Assembly: GCA_045537555.1 (NCBI GenBank)
Contig: JAZSPR010000069.1
Span: forward strand, 21,296 to 85,295
Direction of reading: 5' to 3'
Origin: UBA1081 sp045537555
GTDB taxonomy: Bacteria; Bacillota; Clostridia; Oscillospirales; Acutalibacteraceae
DNA: 64,000 nt
Below are positions 1 through 8,710 of the stretch, piece after piece (the stretch's first letter is position 1; the number at the start of each line of letters is the position of its first letter). The position numbers and the translations under genes are program-made. The notes beneath the pieces are model-generated. The model saw nothing but the letters and a program-made list of their open reading frames with translations, made no database searches and was not told the DNA's origin.

Positions 1-480
1 TATAATTATAATTTTCTTACAGCCGAAAACATCTCTTGCGCGGTACATGGACTCATAAGTTGAAAAACCTGCGTGATCCATAAAAATATCTTCCGAGGGA
101 ACACCTTTTTCCTTTGCATAGTCCTTCATGGCGTTGACTTCATCATAATCATCCTGACCGTGGTCACCGCTCATAAGGATTTTCGGAGCTGAACCGAGTT
201 CATAAAGATGAATACCTGTTTTAACTCTGTCTTCGAGCATATGGCTGAGTGTTGTACCGTGTACACCCGCACCGAGAACAAGAATGCAGTCAACATCGTC
301 AAGTTCCACAGACTCTTCTGCTGTCAGAATTTTGTCTTTGGTTGTGTTGACCATATATGCATTGACACTCAATGCATATATACCGACAATAACAGCAAGA
401 CATAACAATAAAATCAAAACTATTATCATAATTTTAAAGCCTTTCGGCAACTCGTTGAATTTTTCTTTAAGCACGGGCAA
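1..480 (-). CDS. SanA/YdcF-type DUF218 membrane protein, 3' end cut by window edge
   Basis: Reading the minus strand gives 160 codons running off the left edge, so the C-terminus is missing. A hydrophobic segment at about residues 17-39 would anchor the protein. It is followed by the DUF218 core ILVLGAGVHG near residue 70, then an ILMSGDHG stretch and the ED+STYE-type region (DHAGFSTYESM) typical of the SanA/ElyC/YdcF superfamily. Members sit in the cell envelope and affect barrier function; their chemistry is largely unknown. No ATG opens the frame. A TTG at 480 follows GGGGAGA inside the upstream kinase gene, a GTG lies at 474, and an ATG at 429 would lose the tail before the membrane helix. 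The first 14 bases overlap the kinase gene, so the two are probably translationally coupled. Confidence 0.8.
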   Translation of the reverse strand, partial: MPVLKEKFNELPKGFKIMIIVLILLLCLAVIVGIYALSVNAYMVNTTKDKILTAEESVELDDVDCILVLGAGVHGTTLSHMLEDRVKTGIHLYELGSAPKILMSGDHGQDDYDEVNAMKDYAKEKGVPSEDIFMDHAGFSTYESMYRARDVFGCKKIIII

Positions 481-1483
481 CCATCTCCCCGTAAAGAGCT
501 TTTTCCTCTGCAATAAATTTTTCAACTGCTTCAAGTGAAGGCATTGCAGCTGAACAACTGTGAGCAGAAACGAGCATTGATGCAGATGCTGAGCCATATT
601 CAAGTGCTTCAATAAGTTCACAGCCGTCTATAAGTGCTCTGATAAATGATGAAGCATAACCGTCACCGCCACCGAAGCCTTTGAGCATCTGAACGGGGAA
701 AGGTTTGATTGAATAACTGTTACCGTCATTTGTATATGCTGTTGAGCCGTCTTTACCGTGCTTGATAACAACAATCTTTGCACCGTATGAGCACCAGAGT
801 TTTGCACTTTCCGCATCTGTTGCACATACTCCTGTTATGGCTTCCGTAAGATCAAATTCTTCTCTTGATCCGAGAATAATATCTGCATTTCTTGCAACCA
901 TTGAATAATAAACGGATATTTCATCCTTGTTCTTCCATGTGTAGGAACGGTAGTCAATATCAAAAATCAAAGGAACATTATTCTTCTTTGCAAGCATCAT
1001 TGCCTTAAGAGCAGCCTCTCTTGAGGGAGACTGACAAAGTGCTGTTCCGGAAATAAGAAGAGCCTTTGTTCTCTTTATATACTCTTCATCAACATCATCG
1101 GGATGAAGCATAAGGTCTGCAACACCTTCACGGTACATAAGAATACTGCTTTCCGTGGGGCTTTTTATTTCAGTAAAAGTAAGACCTAAGTTTTCGCCGT
1201 TTGTGCAACGTGTGATATGACTTACATCAATACCGTCATTCTTAAAATAATTGATAACATAATCACCAAACTGGTCGTCTGAAACCTTGCCGATAAAACC
1301 GACCTTTTTACCAAGCCGTGCCATACCGACTGCAATATTTGCAGGTGAACCGCCTACATATTTATTGAAATTACTGCTCTCTGAAAGAGGTTTATTCATA
1401 TCTGTGGGATTAAAGTCAATGGCAACTCTGCCGAGAGGGATAAGGTCAAATTCTTTTGTGCTGTCAAACTCAATATATTTCAT
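467..1483 (-). CDS. iolC: IolC-like PfkB-family carbohydrate kinase (5-dehydro-2-deoxygluconokinase type)
   Basis: 338 residues, the normal length for a PfkB/ribokinase-fold kinase. The N-terminal signature GGSPANIAVGMARLG (about 44-58) and the C-terminal anion-hole/catalytic motif GGGDGYASSF (271-280, catalytic Asp274) are both present. The tail GSASASMLVSAHSC resembles IolC closely. IolC phosphorylates 2-deoxy-5-keto-D-gluconate in inositol breakdown. The product would be cleaved by an IolJ-type aldolase, and such an aldolase lies at 3620-4456 on the same strand. The other iol genes (iolA, B, D, E, G) are absent from the window, so the true substrate is not certain. The start ATG at 1483 is preceded by AAAGGAGAG. 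A terminator at 1640-1670 separates it from the upstream regulator, so it probably has its own promoter in 1490-1620. Confidence 0.8.
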   Translation of the reverse strand: MKYIEFDSTKEFDLIPLGRVAIDFNPTDMNKPLSESSNFNKYVGGSPANIAVGMARLGKKVGFIGKVSDDQFGDYVINYFKNDGIDVSHITRCTNGENLGLTFTEIKSPTESSILMYREGVADLMLHPDDVDEEYIKRTKALLISGTALCQSPSREAALKAMMLAKKNNVPLIFDIDYRSYTWKNKDEISVYYSMVARNADIILGSREEFDLTEAITGVCATDAESAKLWCSYGAKIVVIKHGKDGSTAYTNDGNSYSIKPFPVQMLKGFGGGDGYASSFIRALIDGCELIEALEYGSASASMLVSAHSCSAAMPSLEAVEKFIAEEKALYGEMVARA

Positions 1484-1548
1484 TAATACTCTCCTTTTCC
1501 CCTGAATATAGTCAGAAACAGGGATTATTCTATAAACTTATTTAATAA

Positions 1549-1561
1549 GTCAATAATTGAC
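1549..1561. promoter_or_regulatory. Perfect odd-centred palindrome upstream of the iolC-like gene
   Basis: GTCAAT-A-ATTGAC is a perfect 13-base palindrome about 65 bases upstream of the kinase start. On the minus strand its right half supplies a TTGAC -35-like element with an A/T-rich -10 region about 15-18 bases further on. An operator for the AraC-type regulator or another factor is possible, but this is inference from symmetry and position only. Confidence 0.3.
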
Positions 1562-1639
1562 ATATTACTTATATTATAATTTGAAATAATCACTTTTATC
1601 AAGTCAAATATATCACACTTTATAGACAAATATTGCGAT

Positions 1640-1670
1640 AAAAAAAGAAAAGACACCGCAAAAGGTGTCT
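1640..1670 (-). terminator. Rho-independent terminator after the AraC gene
   Basis: AGACACC (1651-1657) pairs with GGTGTCT (1664-1670) around a 6-base loop. On the minus strand the stem is followed by a TTTTCTTTTTTT run. It starts one base after the AraC-family stop codon, so it ends the aldolase-phosphoesterase-AraC transcript and isolates the downstream kinase. Confidence 0.85.
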
Positions 1671-2450
1671 TTAACTGTGATGTCTGTAATTATAAGGTGT
1701 TGTTTTCATTATCTGCAAAAAAACTCTGTTAAAAGTCCTTATAGAACCAAAACCAACCTCTTCAGAAATATCTGCAATGCTTTTGTCTGTTCTTCTGAGT
1801 AGTTCGCATGCATTATTAATTCTGAGCATATTAATGTAACCGGAAAAGCTGATGCCGAGTTTATTATTAAGAAGATGCGAAATATGATATTTACTCAGAT
1901 GAAGCTCCCTTGACATATCATCAAGCGTCACTTCGCCCGAGAATTTTGTAGTACAGTATTTAATTATGCTCTGCAACGTTGCCGAGTTACTTTTTATTCG
2001 GGGACTTAAAGATAGTTTTTGAAGAATCATTGCAAGTGCATGATTAATACACCCTGCATAATATGTCTCTTTGTACTGTCCGTAATAAGCCACCGCAGAA
2101 ATAAGTGTTTTTATAATATCATCATCTTTACTGAGTTTCAGAATATTACTTACAGGGATATTATCTGAAAGAATATCTTTTATACCTATGCAGCAATCAG
2201 GACTTATGGTAAAAAGAAAATATTGCCCTTGTGAAGAACTTTCATAGCAATGTACCTGATTAGGGAAACATACAAACAAATCACCTTCGGAGATTGTCAT
2301 ATTTCTGTTATCAATAAAAAGATTTGATTCACCTTTTACAACATAAATAAGTTCAAGCTCTTTATGAAGATGCGGAATAGGTTTAAGGTAGTCCTCTGCC
2401 CAGACTTCAACGTGTTTTGTTCTGTTTTCATAAACAACATTTTTATCCAC
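1671..2450 (-). CDS. AraC-family transcriptional regulator with N-terminal cupin
   Basis: 259 residues. The N-terminal part (about 20-110) looks like an AraC-type cupin sensing domain (IPHLHKELELIYVVKGE). The C-terminal 100 residues carry two helix-turn-helix units: LDDMSRELHLSKYHISHLLNNKLG and SIADISEEVGFGSIRTFNRVFLQI. The latter is the classic second HTH with its F..VF recognition helix. It probably senses a sugar or sugar derivative and controls the surrounding aldolase/phosphoesterase or kinase genes. The start is GTG at 2450, supported by AAGGGAG upstream. It lies 21 bases after the phosphoesterase stop, in the same transcript, and ends directly at a strong terminator. Confidence 0.88.
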   Translation of the reverse strand: MDKNVVYENRTKHVEVWAEDYLKPIPHLHKELELIYVVKGESNLFIDNRNMTISEGDLFVCFPNQVHCYESSSQGQYFLFTISPDCCIGIKDILSDNIPVSNILKLSKDDDIIKTLISAVAYYGQYKETYYAGCINHALAMILQKLSLSPRIKSNSATLQSIIKYCTTKFSGEVTLDDMSRELHLSKYHISHLLNNKLGISFSGYINMLRINNACELLRRTDKSIADISEEVGFGSIRTFNRVFLQIMKTTPYNYRHHS

Positions 2451-2471
2451 AGGACTACACTCCCTTACAAT

Positions 2472-3623
2472 TCAATCTTTATATTTTACTTTGCGCAGAC
2501 CGAAAATTCTTACAATAAGATGTCCGCTTCCCTGAAGAAATCTTTCTCTTAAGCCTTTAATGGCAACAGATTTAGCCGTTTTATAAATGACTTCGCCTTT
2601 ATTTTTGTATGATGACAGATTTTCAGGCTTATAGATATTATACCAACGGACAACCCTTGAAGTATATACAGAAGTATCGTTTTCCTCAACCTCAATAATT
2701 CTGTAACCGTACTGCGTTGAGAAGCAGTCATCCTGATAACGGGTACTTAGTGAATTTACAATATCAATACCCTTGAATTTCACACCGAATGCATTTGTGT
2801 GATCATGTCCCGTAAAAATTGCAAGACAATCGCCTCTTTCAACAAGAGCATCAAACTGACCGTGATTTATCGCACCGCAACAGGGAGGCTCCTTGAGTGT
2901 GCCGAAATTCTGCATTTTCGGGTCAAATCTGTAATATCCCTCGTGGTGGTAAATACCTTTATATGTATAAGGTGAAACACGGTCGACCTTTTTAAGGGCA
3001 TCATATACTTCAGGAACAATAATATGCTGAAATGCAAGCGAATAAACCTTTTTACCGTACATTTTTTCATATTCTTTGCTTTTTTCTTTATACCATTCTA
3101 CTTTTTCTGCAGATGTATTGGCATATTTTCCCTCGTCATCGTAATCGCCCGAGTCAAAAATCCAAAGATTAAATTTTACTTCATCACTTCCCGATGCTAG
3201 AACGGGAACATTATATGTTCCGCAACCGTCCATTATATCGCCTTCATCAACGGAAATACTGCATGAAAATTCATTATAACAAGCCATAAGTTCCTGTCTT
3301 GTGACTATACCTGCTTCCGAATCGTGATTACCGAATGTAAGTGCAACAGGTATATTTCTGTCCTGAAACAGTTTCATAAAACGTCTTGTTCTGTTTAAAG
3401 TTTCTTCTCTGTTATTATCTGAAGAAATTGTGTCACCAGTTACGACAGCAACATCGGGATGCTCTCTGTCAAGTGCCTGAGCAATAAGGCAAAGAGTCAT
3501 TTCTTCATTATCAGAACCGATGTGTGTGTCGGTTATATGAATAATTCTCAGTTTACCGTTTTTAAATGTAAGTGGTTCTGATGTTGTTTTTTCAAAAATT
3601 AATTTATCCATTTTTGTTCTCAC
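2472..3623 (-). CDS. Cytoplasmic calcineurin-like metallophosphoesterase
   Basis: 383 residues without a signal peptide or membrane segment. The five metallophosphoesterase blocks are visible in order: ITDTHIG (Asp32/His34), VVTGDTISSD, TFGNHDSEAG, a histidine in AFQHIIVPE, and FTGHDHTNAFG. The arrangement matches Dcr2-like phosphatases that act on phosphoesters or dephosphorylate sugars and proteins; the substrate cannot be read from sequence. The open frame begins with GTG at 3623, overlapping the aldolase stop as GTGA. ATG at 3611 (MDKLIF) is the alternative start. Coupling to an IolJ-like aldolase and an AraC regulator suggests a role in sugar-phosphate metabolism, which is inference. Confidence 0.82.
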   Translation of the reverse strand: MRTKMDKLIFEKTTSEPLTFKNGKLRIIHITDTHIGSDNEEMTLCLIAQALDREHPDVAVVTGDTISSDNNREETLNRTRRFMKLFQDRNIPVALTFGNHDSEAGIVTRQELMACYNEFSCSISVDEGDIMDGCGTYNVPVLASGSDEVKFNLWIFDSGDYDDEGKYANTSAEKVEWYKEKSKEYEKMYGKKVYSLAFQHIIVPEVYDALKKVDRVSPYTYKGIYHHEGYYRFDPKMQNFGTLKEPPCCGAINHGQFDALVERGDCLAIFTGHDHTNAFGVKFKGIDIVNSLSTRYQDDCFSTQYGYRIIEVEENDTSVYTSRVVRWYNIYKPENLSSYKNKGEVIYKTAKSVAIKGLRERFLQGSGHLIVRIFGLRKVKYKD

Positions 3624-4456
3624 TTATTAAGAAATATTTTAATGTGTTTTTTTACATTTTCGCATACGGCATCAGCCATAGCGGGAGAAAGAGTGAAATA
3701 ATCGGGTTTATTGACATTTGCTGTATATTCTTTAGCTTTATTTGCAAGTGCATCAAAACTTGCAGTAGCAATGTTGATTTTTCTGACACCGAGAGAAATC
3801 GACTTTCTGAACATTTCATCAGTAATGCCTGTTCCACCGTGAAGAACAAGAGGTGTACTGACTTTTTTATAGATTTCTTCAAGAACCTCAAAACGAAGTT
3901 CGGGTAAAACGGGATAATTACCGTGAGCATTGCCGATTGCAACAGCAAGACAGTCCACACCCGTTTTTTCACAGAATTCAAAAGCTTTATCGGGGTCTGT
4001 ACATGATATTTTATGTTCTGCAGTATCACCTTCATTACCGCCTACGACACCGAGTTCCGCTTCAACGGTTGCACCGTATTTGTCAGCTTCTGCACGAACC
4101 TGTTTAGTCAGCTCAATATTATCTTCAAAAGGAAGAAGTGAACCGTCAAGCATAACAGATGTAAAACCGTATTCAAGTGATGATTTAATACAGTCCATGG
4201 TAAGACCGTGATCAAGATGCACAGCTACAGGAACTTTTGCATTTTTTGCAGCTGAAACCATCATCGGAGCCATAAGATGTATCGGTGACTGAATTAATCT
4301 TTTTTCTGCAATCTGAAGAATTATCGGGGTGTTCATCTCTTCTGAAGCTTTAACTGCACCGATAATCATTTCCATATTACCTACACTGAATGCACCGACT
4401 GCACAATTGTTTTCTTCTGCCCATCTGAGAATATCTTTCATTTTTACAAGGGGCAT
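3620..4456 (-). CDS. Class II (zinc) fructose-bisphosphate/IolJ-like aldolase
   Basis: 278 residues, typical of the IolJ/GatY/KbaY branch of class II aldolases. Metal and active-site residues are all present: Asp82-His83 in HLDHG, Glu134 in EAELG, His178 in GNAHGN and His206 in LHGGTG. The phosphate-binding NIAT stretch (228-231) is also present. The family cleaves ketose bisphosphates by retro-aldol reaction. With an IolC-like kinase 2 kb downstream, 6-phospho-5-dehydro-2-deoxygluconate is a reasonable substrate, giving dihydroxyacetone phosphate and malonate semialdehyde. Tagatose- or fructose-bisphosphate are alternatives. It is the first gene of a three-gene unit (aldolase, phosphoesterase, AraC). 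A ribosome site (AAAGAGG) precedes the ATG. Confidence 0.83.
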   Translation of the reverse strand: MPLVKMKDILRWAEENNCAVGAFSVGNMEMIIGAVKASEEMNTPIILQIAEKRLIQSPIHLMAPMMVSAAKNAKVPVAVHLDHGLTMDCIKSSLEYGFTSVMLDGSLLPFEDNIELTKQVRAEADKYGATVEAELGVVGGNEGDTAEHKISCTDPDKAFEFCEKTGVDCLAVAIGNAHGNYPVLPELRFEVLEEIYKKVSTPLVLHGGTGITDEMFRKSISLGVRKINIATASFDALANKAKEYTANVNKPDYFTLSPAMADAVCENVKKHIKIFLNK

Positions 4457-4530
4457 TATTTATACCTCTTTCATACTTTTTTATTATTCTACAACGAATA
4501 TATAAATAAATCAATCATTTAAATCAAATT

Positions 4531-4564
4531 AACTAAAAATCAGGACAGGTTTTTCCCTGTCCTG
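4531..4564 (-). terminator. Terminator after the AI-2E permease gene
   Basis: CAGGACAGG (4541-4549) pairs with CCTGTCCTG (4556-4564) around a 6-base loop. On the minus strand the 9-bp stem is followed by ATTTTTAG. It sits 11 bases beyond the permease stop codon. Confidence 0.85.
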
Positions 4565-4575
4565 TAAAAATAATA

Positions 4576-5712
4576 TTAAGATTTTTCCGATTTTTTTGTT
4601 TTAAATAGATGAATGATTCCTTCCTGATTGAGGAGATTGATTATAATTACAATAAAAGGAAGAATAAAGATACCCATTGCACCGAAAATTTTAACACCGA
4701 TAAACATTGCCATAATCGTAACAACAGGAGAAATACCGACCTGACCGGCAACAAGTTTCGGTTCAATAACCTGACGTATAACAGTAATTACAGCATAGAG
4801 AACGAGAAGTCCTATACCCATACCGATATTGCCGGTAAGAAATGAATACACACTCCACGGAATAACAACAGTACCTGTACCGAGAACAGGAATAATATCA
4901 ATGCAGGCAATTATGAAACTGAGAAGAAGAATATGAGTTCCGTCATATACTTTTATAAGTTTAAGTATGCTTAACCCTATAAATATTTCACATGTTGTAA
5001 TACCGATTATTCCTGCATAAGCTTTTATCATTTTTCCGACAGATGAGAGAACAATATGTTTTGCTCTGCGGAGTTTATCCTGATTTTCATTGCTGAACTG
5101 TCGAACAATAAATGATTTTATATCATCATAAGTTGAAGTCATGAAACATGTTGTAATAATTGAAATCAGAAAACCAATGAGAAAACTCGGAACTTTTGAA
5201 ATGACACTTCCGATAGGACTTATAAACTTGGTAATATTCTCGGAAAGTGTTGAAAAAACATCACCACTTACAATATATTCACTTACAGAGTCAATACCGC
5301 TTGTTACAGCATTGTTTACTTCTGCAGGAAGCATGTCCGCAATTTCAAGATTAAGGTAGCTTGTTTTCAGAAATTCAAAAAATTCGCCGAGATTTGAGCA
5401 TCTGTCAGTAAAATATGAAATCAGATCTTTAACCGCAAGACCGATTCTTACACCGACAAGAGAAAACAGACTGAGAATAATTGCAAAAACAAGCACCGAA
5501 AGAATCGCACCTACAACTCCTGTCGGCAATTTTTTTACTTTTTTTGTAATAGCTTTTAACGGCTTTTGGAGCAAAGCCGCAATTATAAAAGCGACAATAA
5601 ACGGTAATACAGTGCTGAACGCATATTTCATAAATAAAAAGAAAGCCGCAATAATAACTCCGAAATATAAAATATTGACAATGAACGACCATCTTTTCTG
5701 AGTTTTATCCAT
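4576..5712 (-). CDS. AI-2E family (YdiK/TqsA-like) transporter
   Basis: 378 residues, the usual size for the family. Seven to eight hydrophobic segments are visible: two near the N-terminus, one near 65, then a long soluble stretch, and a cluster from about 200 to 365. The C-terminal signature IIPVLGTGTVVIPWSVYSFLTGN and the following IRQVIEPKLVAGQVGISPVVTI-type block are diagnostic for AI-2E permeases. Despite the name, most members have unknown substrates (autoinducer-2 export, Na+/H+ exchange or osmolytes have been proposed). ATG at 5712 is preceded by AAGGAG. It appears monocistronic, with its own terminator at 4531-4564. Confidence 0.88.
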   Translation of the reverse strand: MDKTQKRWSFIVNILYFGVIIAAFFLFMKYAFSTVLPFIVAFIIAALLQKPLKAITKKVKKLPTGVVGAILSVLVFAIILSLFSLVGVRIGLAVKDLISYFTDRCSNLGEFFEFLKTSYLNLEIADMLPAEVNNAVTSGIDSVSEYIVSGDVFSTLSENITKFISPIGSVISKVPSFLIGFLISIITTCFMTSTYDDIKSFIVRQFSNENQDKLRRAKHIVLSSVGKMIKAYAGIIGITTCEIFIGLSILKLIKVYDGTHILLLSFIIACIDIIPVLGTGTVVIPWSVYSFLTGNIGMGIGLLVLYAVITVIRQVIEPKLVAGQVGISPVVTIMAMFIGVKIFGAMGIFILPFIVIIINLLNQEGIIHLFKTKKSEKS

Positions 5713-5814
5713 ATTTGTTTCTCCTTGATTTTATCTGCATCCTTATTTTACACCAAAATACTTTATAAAACAAGTATCTTTATAAATAATTAACCAATTC
5801 TGTATTTAAAATAC

Positions 5815-5847
5815 ATTGAAAAATCGCCTGTCATATGACAAGCGATT
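5815..5847 (-). terminator. Terminator after the secreted phosphatase gene
   Basis: AATCGC (5822-5827) and GCGATT (5842-5847) form the lower stem, and TGTCAT/ATGACA continue it upward with one mismatch between. On the minus strand a short TTTTTC run follows. It would end the metG-tatD-gltA-phosphatase transcript. Confidence 0.7.
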
Positions 5848-5856
5848 AATTTTTTA

Positions 5857-7281
5857 TCAGAAATGTCCGCCTCGGTTGGCAACAACAATTTTATCTATCT
5901 GCATATATATCCAACCTGCAAATTCGACAATCTTATAAAGCATTTTCTGTAATGAAAGTTTTGTTTCGTTTAATTCAAAATCTTTGGTCTTTTTAATAGT
6001 AATACTGTCAAGAAGTTCGCTGTTGTCGCCTCTGTAAGTATTGATTGCCATTGTTGATGAAGTAAACTCAACAGTTGAATATGTTGTTACATCTGCATTA
6101 TTGAATGAATAGGCAGTAAACGGATTCCAGCCTGCACTACCCTGATCACAACAAGCATTTGTGTTAAGGTAAATAATGCCGTCAGGATCAGTATAAGTTT
6201 TACCACTCTTTGCAAGACCTGCAACCATACCGTTTTTGATAAAGTGAGTTCTTCCCTGCATATGTGTATGTCCGGTAAAAACAATATCAAGGTCATACAT
6301 TTCATAAATAGGCTGGAATACAAGATTGAGCATAATCATTGTTTCAGGTTCAAGGAATGCCAAACCCGGACCGTAAAGAGCCTGATGCATTACACCGATA
6401 CGCCATTTTGCATCAGGATTCATAGTGACTGCTTCTTCAGCCATTGCACGATGGTCTGCCGCTGAGCCTGAAGTTGCATCAAAAACCATAAACAGCACAT
6501 CGCCGTATCTGAACCAGAAATCCCTGTCAAGACCTTCAAAATATTTACCGTAAAACTCATTGGGCATATAGGTGTAATAGTTATACATCATACCTTTTTT
6601 ATCGTGGTTACCAATAGCAAGAGCCATAGGGAGACTTCTGAGATATTCGGGCATAAGAAGTGTCTGCCATTCGTCGGCTGCTTTACCTGTTGATGTATTA
6701 TCACCGGGTGAAAGAAGGAAACTTATATCGGGATTTTTTGTAAGAGCTTCATCAAGAACAGACTGCCATACATAACCGATTCTTGACTGCTCTTCGGGGT
6801 TATCTTCTGTCTGACCACCGATCTGAATATCGCCGATAAGCATCATTTTAAAAGCATCAAAATCTTTTGATTCATACTTATATGCTTCACTCCAGCCGTT
6901 TTCTGTATACCATTGATAATAATATACAGAGTTGGGTTCAATTCCTGTCATAACAACACGACAAACAAGCTGTTCGTCATTTTCAGAGGGAACGGTTTCG
7001 CCTGTAAATTCAGTTGCATTATTCATTTCCTTGTTGTCTGAAATTCTGACTTTAGCTTCGGCAACATCCTTTGACATGTGCCATGTGATATTAAGCTGAG
7101 TTTCGTCAGCGCCTACACAAAGTGTGGGTAATGTGTTTTTATTGCGTTTTGAGTCGTAAAGCACGTCCCATTCTTCCTGTGTCATAGAGAAGTCGTCGAA
7201 GGCGGCAAAGGAAACAAGGGGCAGATTAACAAGCATTACAACTGTCATGATAACAGCAATGATTCTTGTCTTTTTTTTCAT
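5857..7281 (-). CDS. Secreted purple-acid-phosphatase-like metallophosphoesterase
   Basis: 474 residues. A signal peptide occupies residues 1-27 (KKK followed by a hydrophobic core, cleavage after SFA). A fibronectin-like PAP N-terminal domain (about 45-130, LNITWHMSKD, SVYYYQWYTENGW) precedes the phosphoesterase domain. Its blocks run in order: LIGDIQIGG, LSPGDNTSTG, AIGNHDKKG, GVMHQALYG and FTGHTHMQGR. The last histidine pair confirms the binuclear metal site. The C-terminus ends with a hydrophobic/amphipathic stretch (KMLYKIVEFAGWIYMQIDKIV), a possible membrane tether resembling tails on other exported proteins here. It lies 21 bases after the citrate synthase gene with a strong AAGGAGG site, so it is likely the last gene of that operon. 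Confidence 0.85.
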   Translation of the reverse strand: MKKKTRIIAVIMTVVMLVNLPLVSFAAFDDFSMTQEEWDVLYDSKRNKNTLPTLCVGADETQLNITWHMSKDVAEAKVRISDNKEMNNATEFTGETVPSENDEQLVCRVVMTGIEPNSVYYYQWYTENGWSEAYKYESKDFDAFKMMLIGDIQIGGQTEDNPEEQSRIGYVWQSVLDEALTKNPDISFLLSPGDNTSTGKAADEWQTLLMPEYLRSLPMALAIGNHDKKGMMYNYYTYMPNEFYGKYFEGLDRDFWFRYGDVLFMVFDATSGSAADHRAMAEEAVTMNPDAKWRIGVMHQALYGPGLAFLEPETMIMLNLVFQPIYEMYDLDIVFTGHTHMQGRTHFIKNGMVAGLAKSGKTYTDPDGIIYLNTNACCDQGSAGWNPFTAYSFNNADVTTYSTVEFTSSTMAINTYRGDNSELLDSITIKKTKDFELNETKLSLQKMLYKIVEFAGWIYMQIDKIVVANRGGHF

Positions 7282-7302
7282 AGAAAAAGCCTCCTTAGTT
7301 TT

Positions 7303-8670
7303 TTATCTGTTTTTAAAGGGAATATAATCCCGTCTGTCCTGAACATTCATATAGGCAGGTCTTATAATTTTACCTGAATTGATGATTTCTTCAAGTCTGT
7401 GAGCAGACCAGCCTGCTATTCTTGCAACTGCAAAAATTGGTGTATAAAGTTCTTCGGGAATACCAAGCATTTCGTAAACAAAGCCCGAATAAAAATCAAC
7501 ATTTGCACTTACACCTTTATAAATCTTACGTTTTTCAGCAATTGCTTCGGGAGCAATGCGTTCAATGTTCGTATAAAGTCTGTATTCAGCATCAAGACCT
7601 TTTTCAAGAGCCAACTGTTCAACAAAACCCTTGAATACTTCTGCTCTGGGGTCTGAAAGTGAATAAACTGCGTGTCCCATACCGTAAATCAGACCACTGT
7701 TATCAAAAACTTCTTTGTTAAGGAGTTTAAGAAGATATTCCTTGATTTCAGCATCATCGTCCCAGTCATTAATATTTTCTTTTATATCCTTGAACATATT
7801 ACGGACTTTGATATTCGCACCGCCGTGACGGGGTCCTTTGAGTGAACCGAGAGCAGCTGCAATTGCAGAATATGTGTCTGTGCCTGATGATGTTACGACA
7901 TGTGTTGTAAAAGTTGAATTATTTCCGCCACCATGCTCAGCATGAAGAATAAGAGCAAGGTCAAGAAGTTCAGCCTCAAGAGGTGTAAACTGTCCGTCAA
8001 GACGTAGCATATAAAGAATATTCTCAGCAATTGAATATTCATCTTTAGGTTCATGAATAAAAAAGCTTGAATTTCCTTTTATATAATAATTGTATGCCTG
8101 ATAGCCGTAAACAGAAAGCAACGGAAAAAGAGAAATAAGACGCACACACTGTCTTAAAACGTTGCCGATAGAAGTATCATCAGGTTTTTCATCATAAGAA
8201 TAAAGTGCAAGAACACTTCTTGCAAGCGAATTCATAACATCACCTGACGGTGCTTTCATTATAAAGTCACGCACAAACGAAACAGGCAGTTCACGATAAT
8301 TAGCAAGAACATTTTTGAATTCATCAAGCTGTTCCGAATCAGGCAATGAACCGAAAAGAAGAATATATACTGTTTCTTCAAAACCGAATCTGCCTCTTTT
8401 TGCCAGATCGTTTATAATATCTTTGACATTATAGCCTCTGTAAAAAAGCATACCTTCCGCAGGAACATCAACACCGTCAACATTTTTCTTTGACTGAATC
8501 TCTGAAATTTCAGTAAGTCCTGTCAGCACACCTTTACCGTTCAGGTCACGAAGTCCCCTGTTGACACTGTATTTGGTGTAGAGTGTGGGATCAATTGCTC
8601 CTTCATCAAGGCACATCTGCTTGTACTTTTCAAGTTCCGGTGCATTACCCGAATAAAATTTCTTTATCAA
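7303..8670 (-). CDS. gltA: Citrate synthase
   Basis: 455 residues, the Firmicute/Clostridial form of citrate synthase. The catalytic triad is visible: His246 in LHAEHGGGN, His333 in GMGHAVY, and Asp392 in NVDFYSG. The GPRHGGAN loop at 279-285 helps bind oxaloacetate. It condenses acetyl-CoA with oxaloacetate in the cytoplasm, probably to feed 2-oxoglutarate and glutamate synthesis in an anaerobe. No aconitase or isocitrate dehydrogenase is nearby. It lies 40 bases downstream of tatD on the same strand and is probably cotranscribed with metG and tatD. Methylcitrate synthase activity cannot be excluded. Confidence 0.92.
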   Translation of the reverse strand: MIKKFYSGNAPELEKYKQMCLDEGAIDPTLYTKYSVNRGLRDLNGKGVLTGLTEISEIQSKKNVDGVDVPAEGMLFYRGYNVKDIINDLAKRGRFGFEETVYILLFGSLPDSEQLDEFKNVLANYRELPVSFVRDFIMKAPSGDVMNSLARSVLALYSYDEKPDDTSIGNVLRQCVRLISLFPLLSVYGYQAYNYYIKGNSSFFIHEPKDEYSIAENILYMLRLDGQFTPLEAELLDLALILHAEHGGGNNSTFTTHVVTSSGTDTYSAIAAALGSLKGPRHGGANIKVRNMFKDIKENINDWDDDAEIKEYLLKLLNKEVFDNSGLIYGMGHAVYSLSDPRAEVFKGFVEQLALEKGLDAEYRLYTNIERIAPEAIAEKRKIYKGVSANVDFYSGFVYEMLGIPEELYTPIFAVARIAGWSAHRLEEIINSGKIIRPAYMNVQDRRDYIPFKNR

Positions 8671-8710
8671 ATCTCTTCCTCCTTCATAATGCGAAATATA
8701 TGATGAATAA

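Noticed and set aside
4576..5712. Quorum-sensing autoinducer-2 exporter
   Set aside because: The AI-2E name is a family label; no luxS or Lsr gene is in the window and the substrate of most members is unproven.
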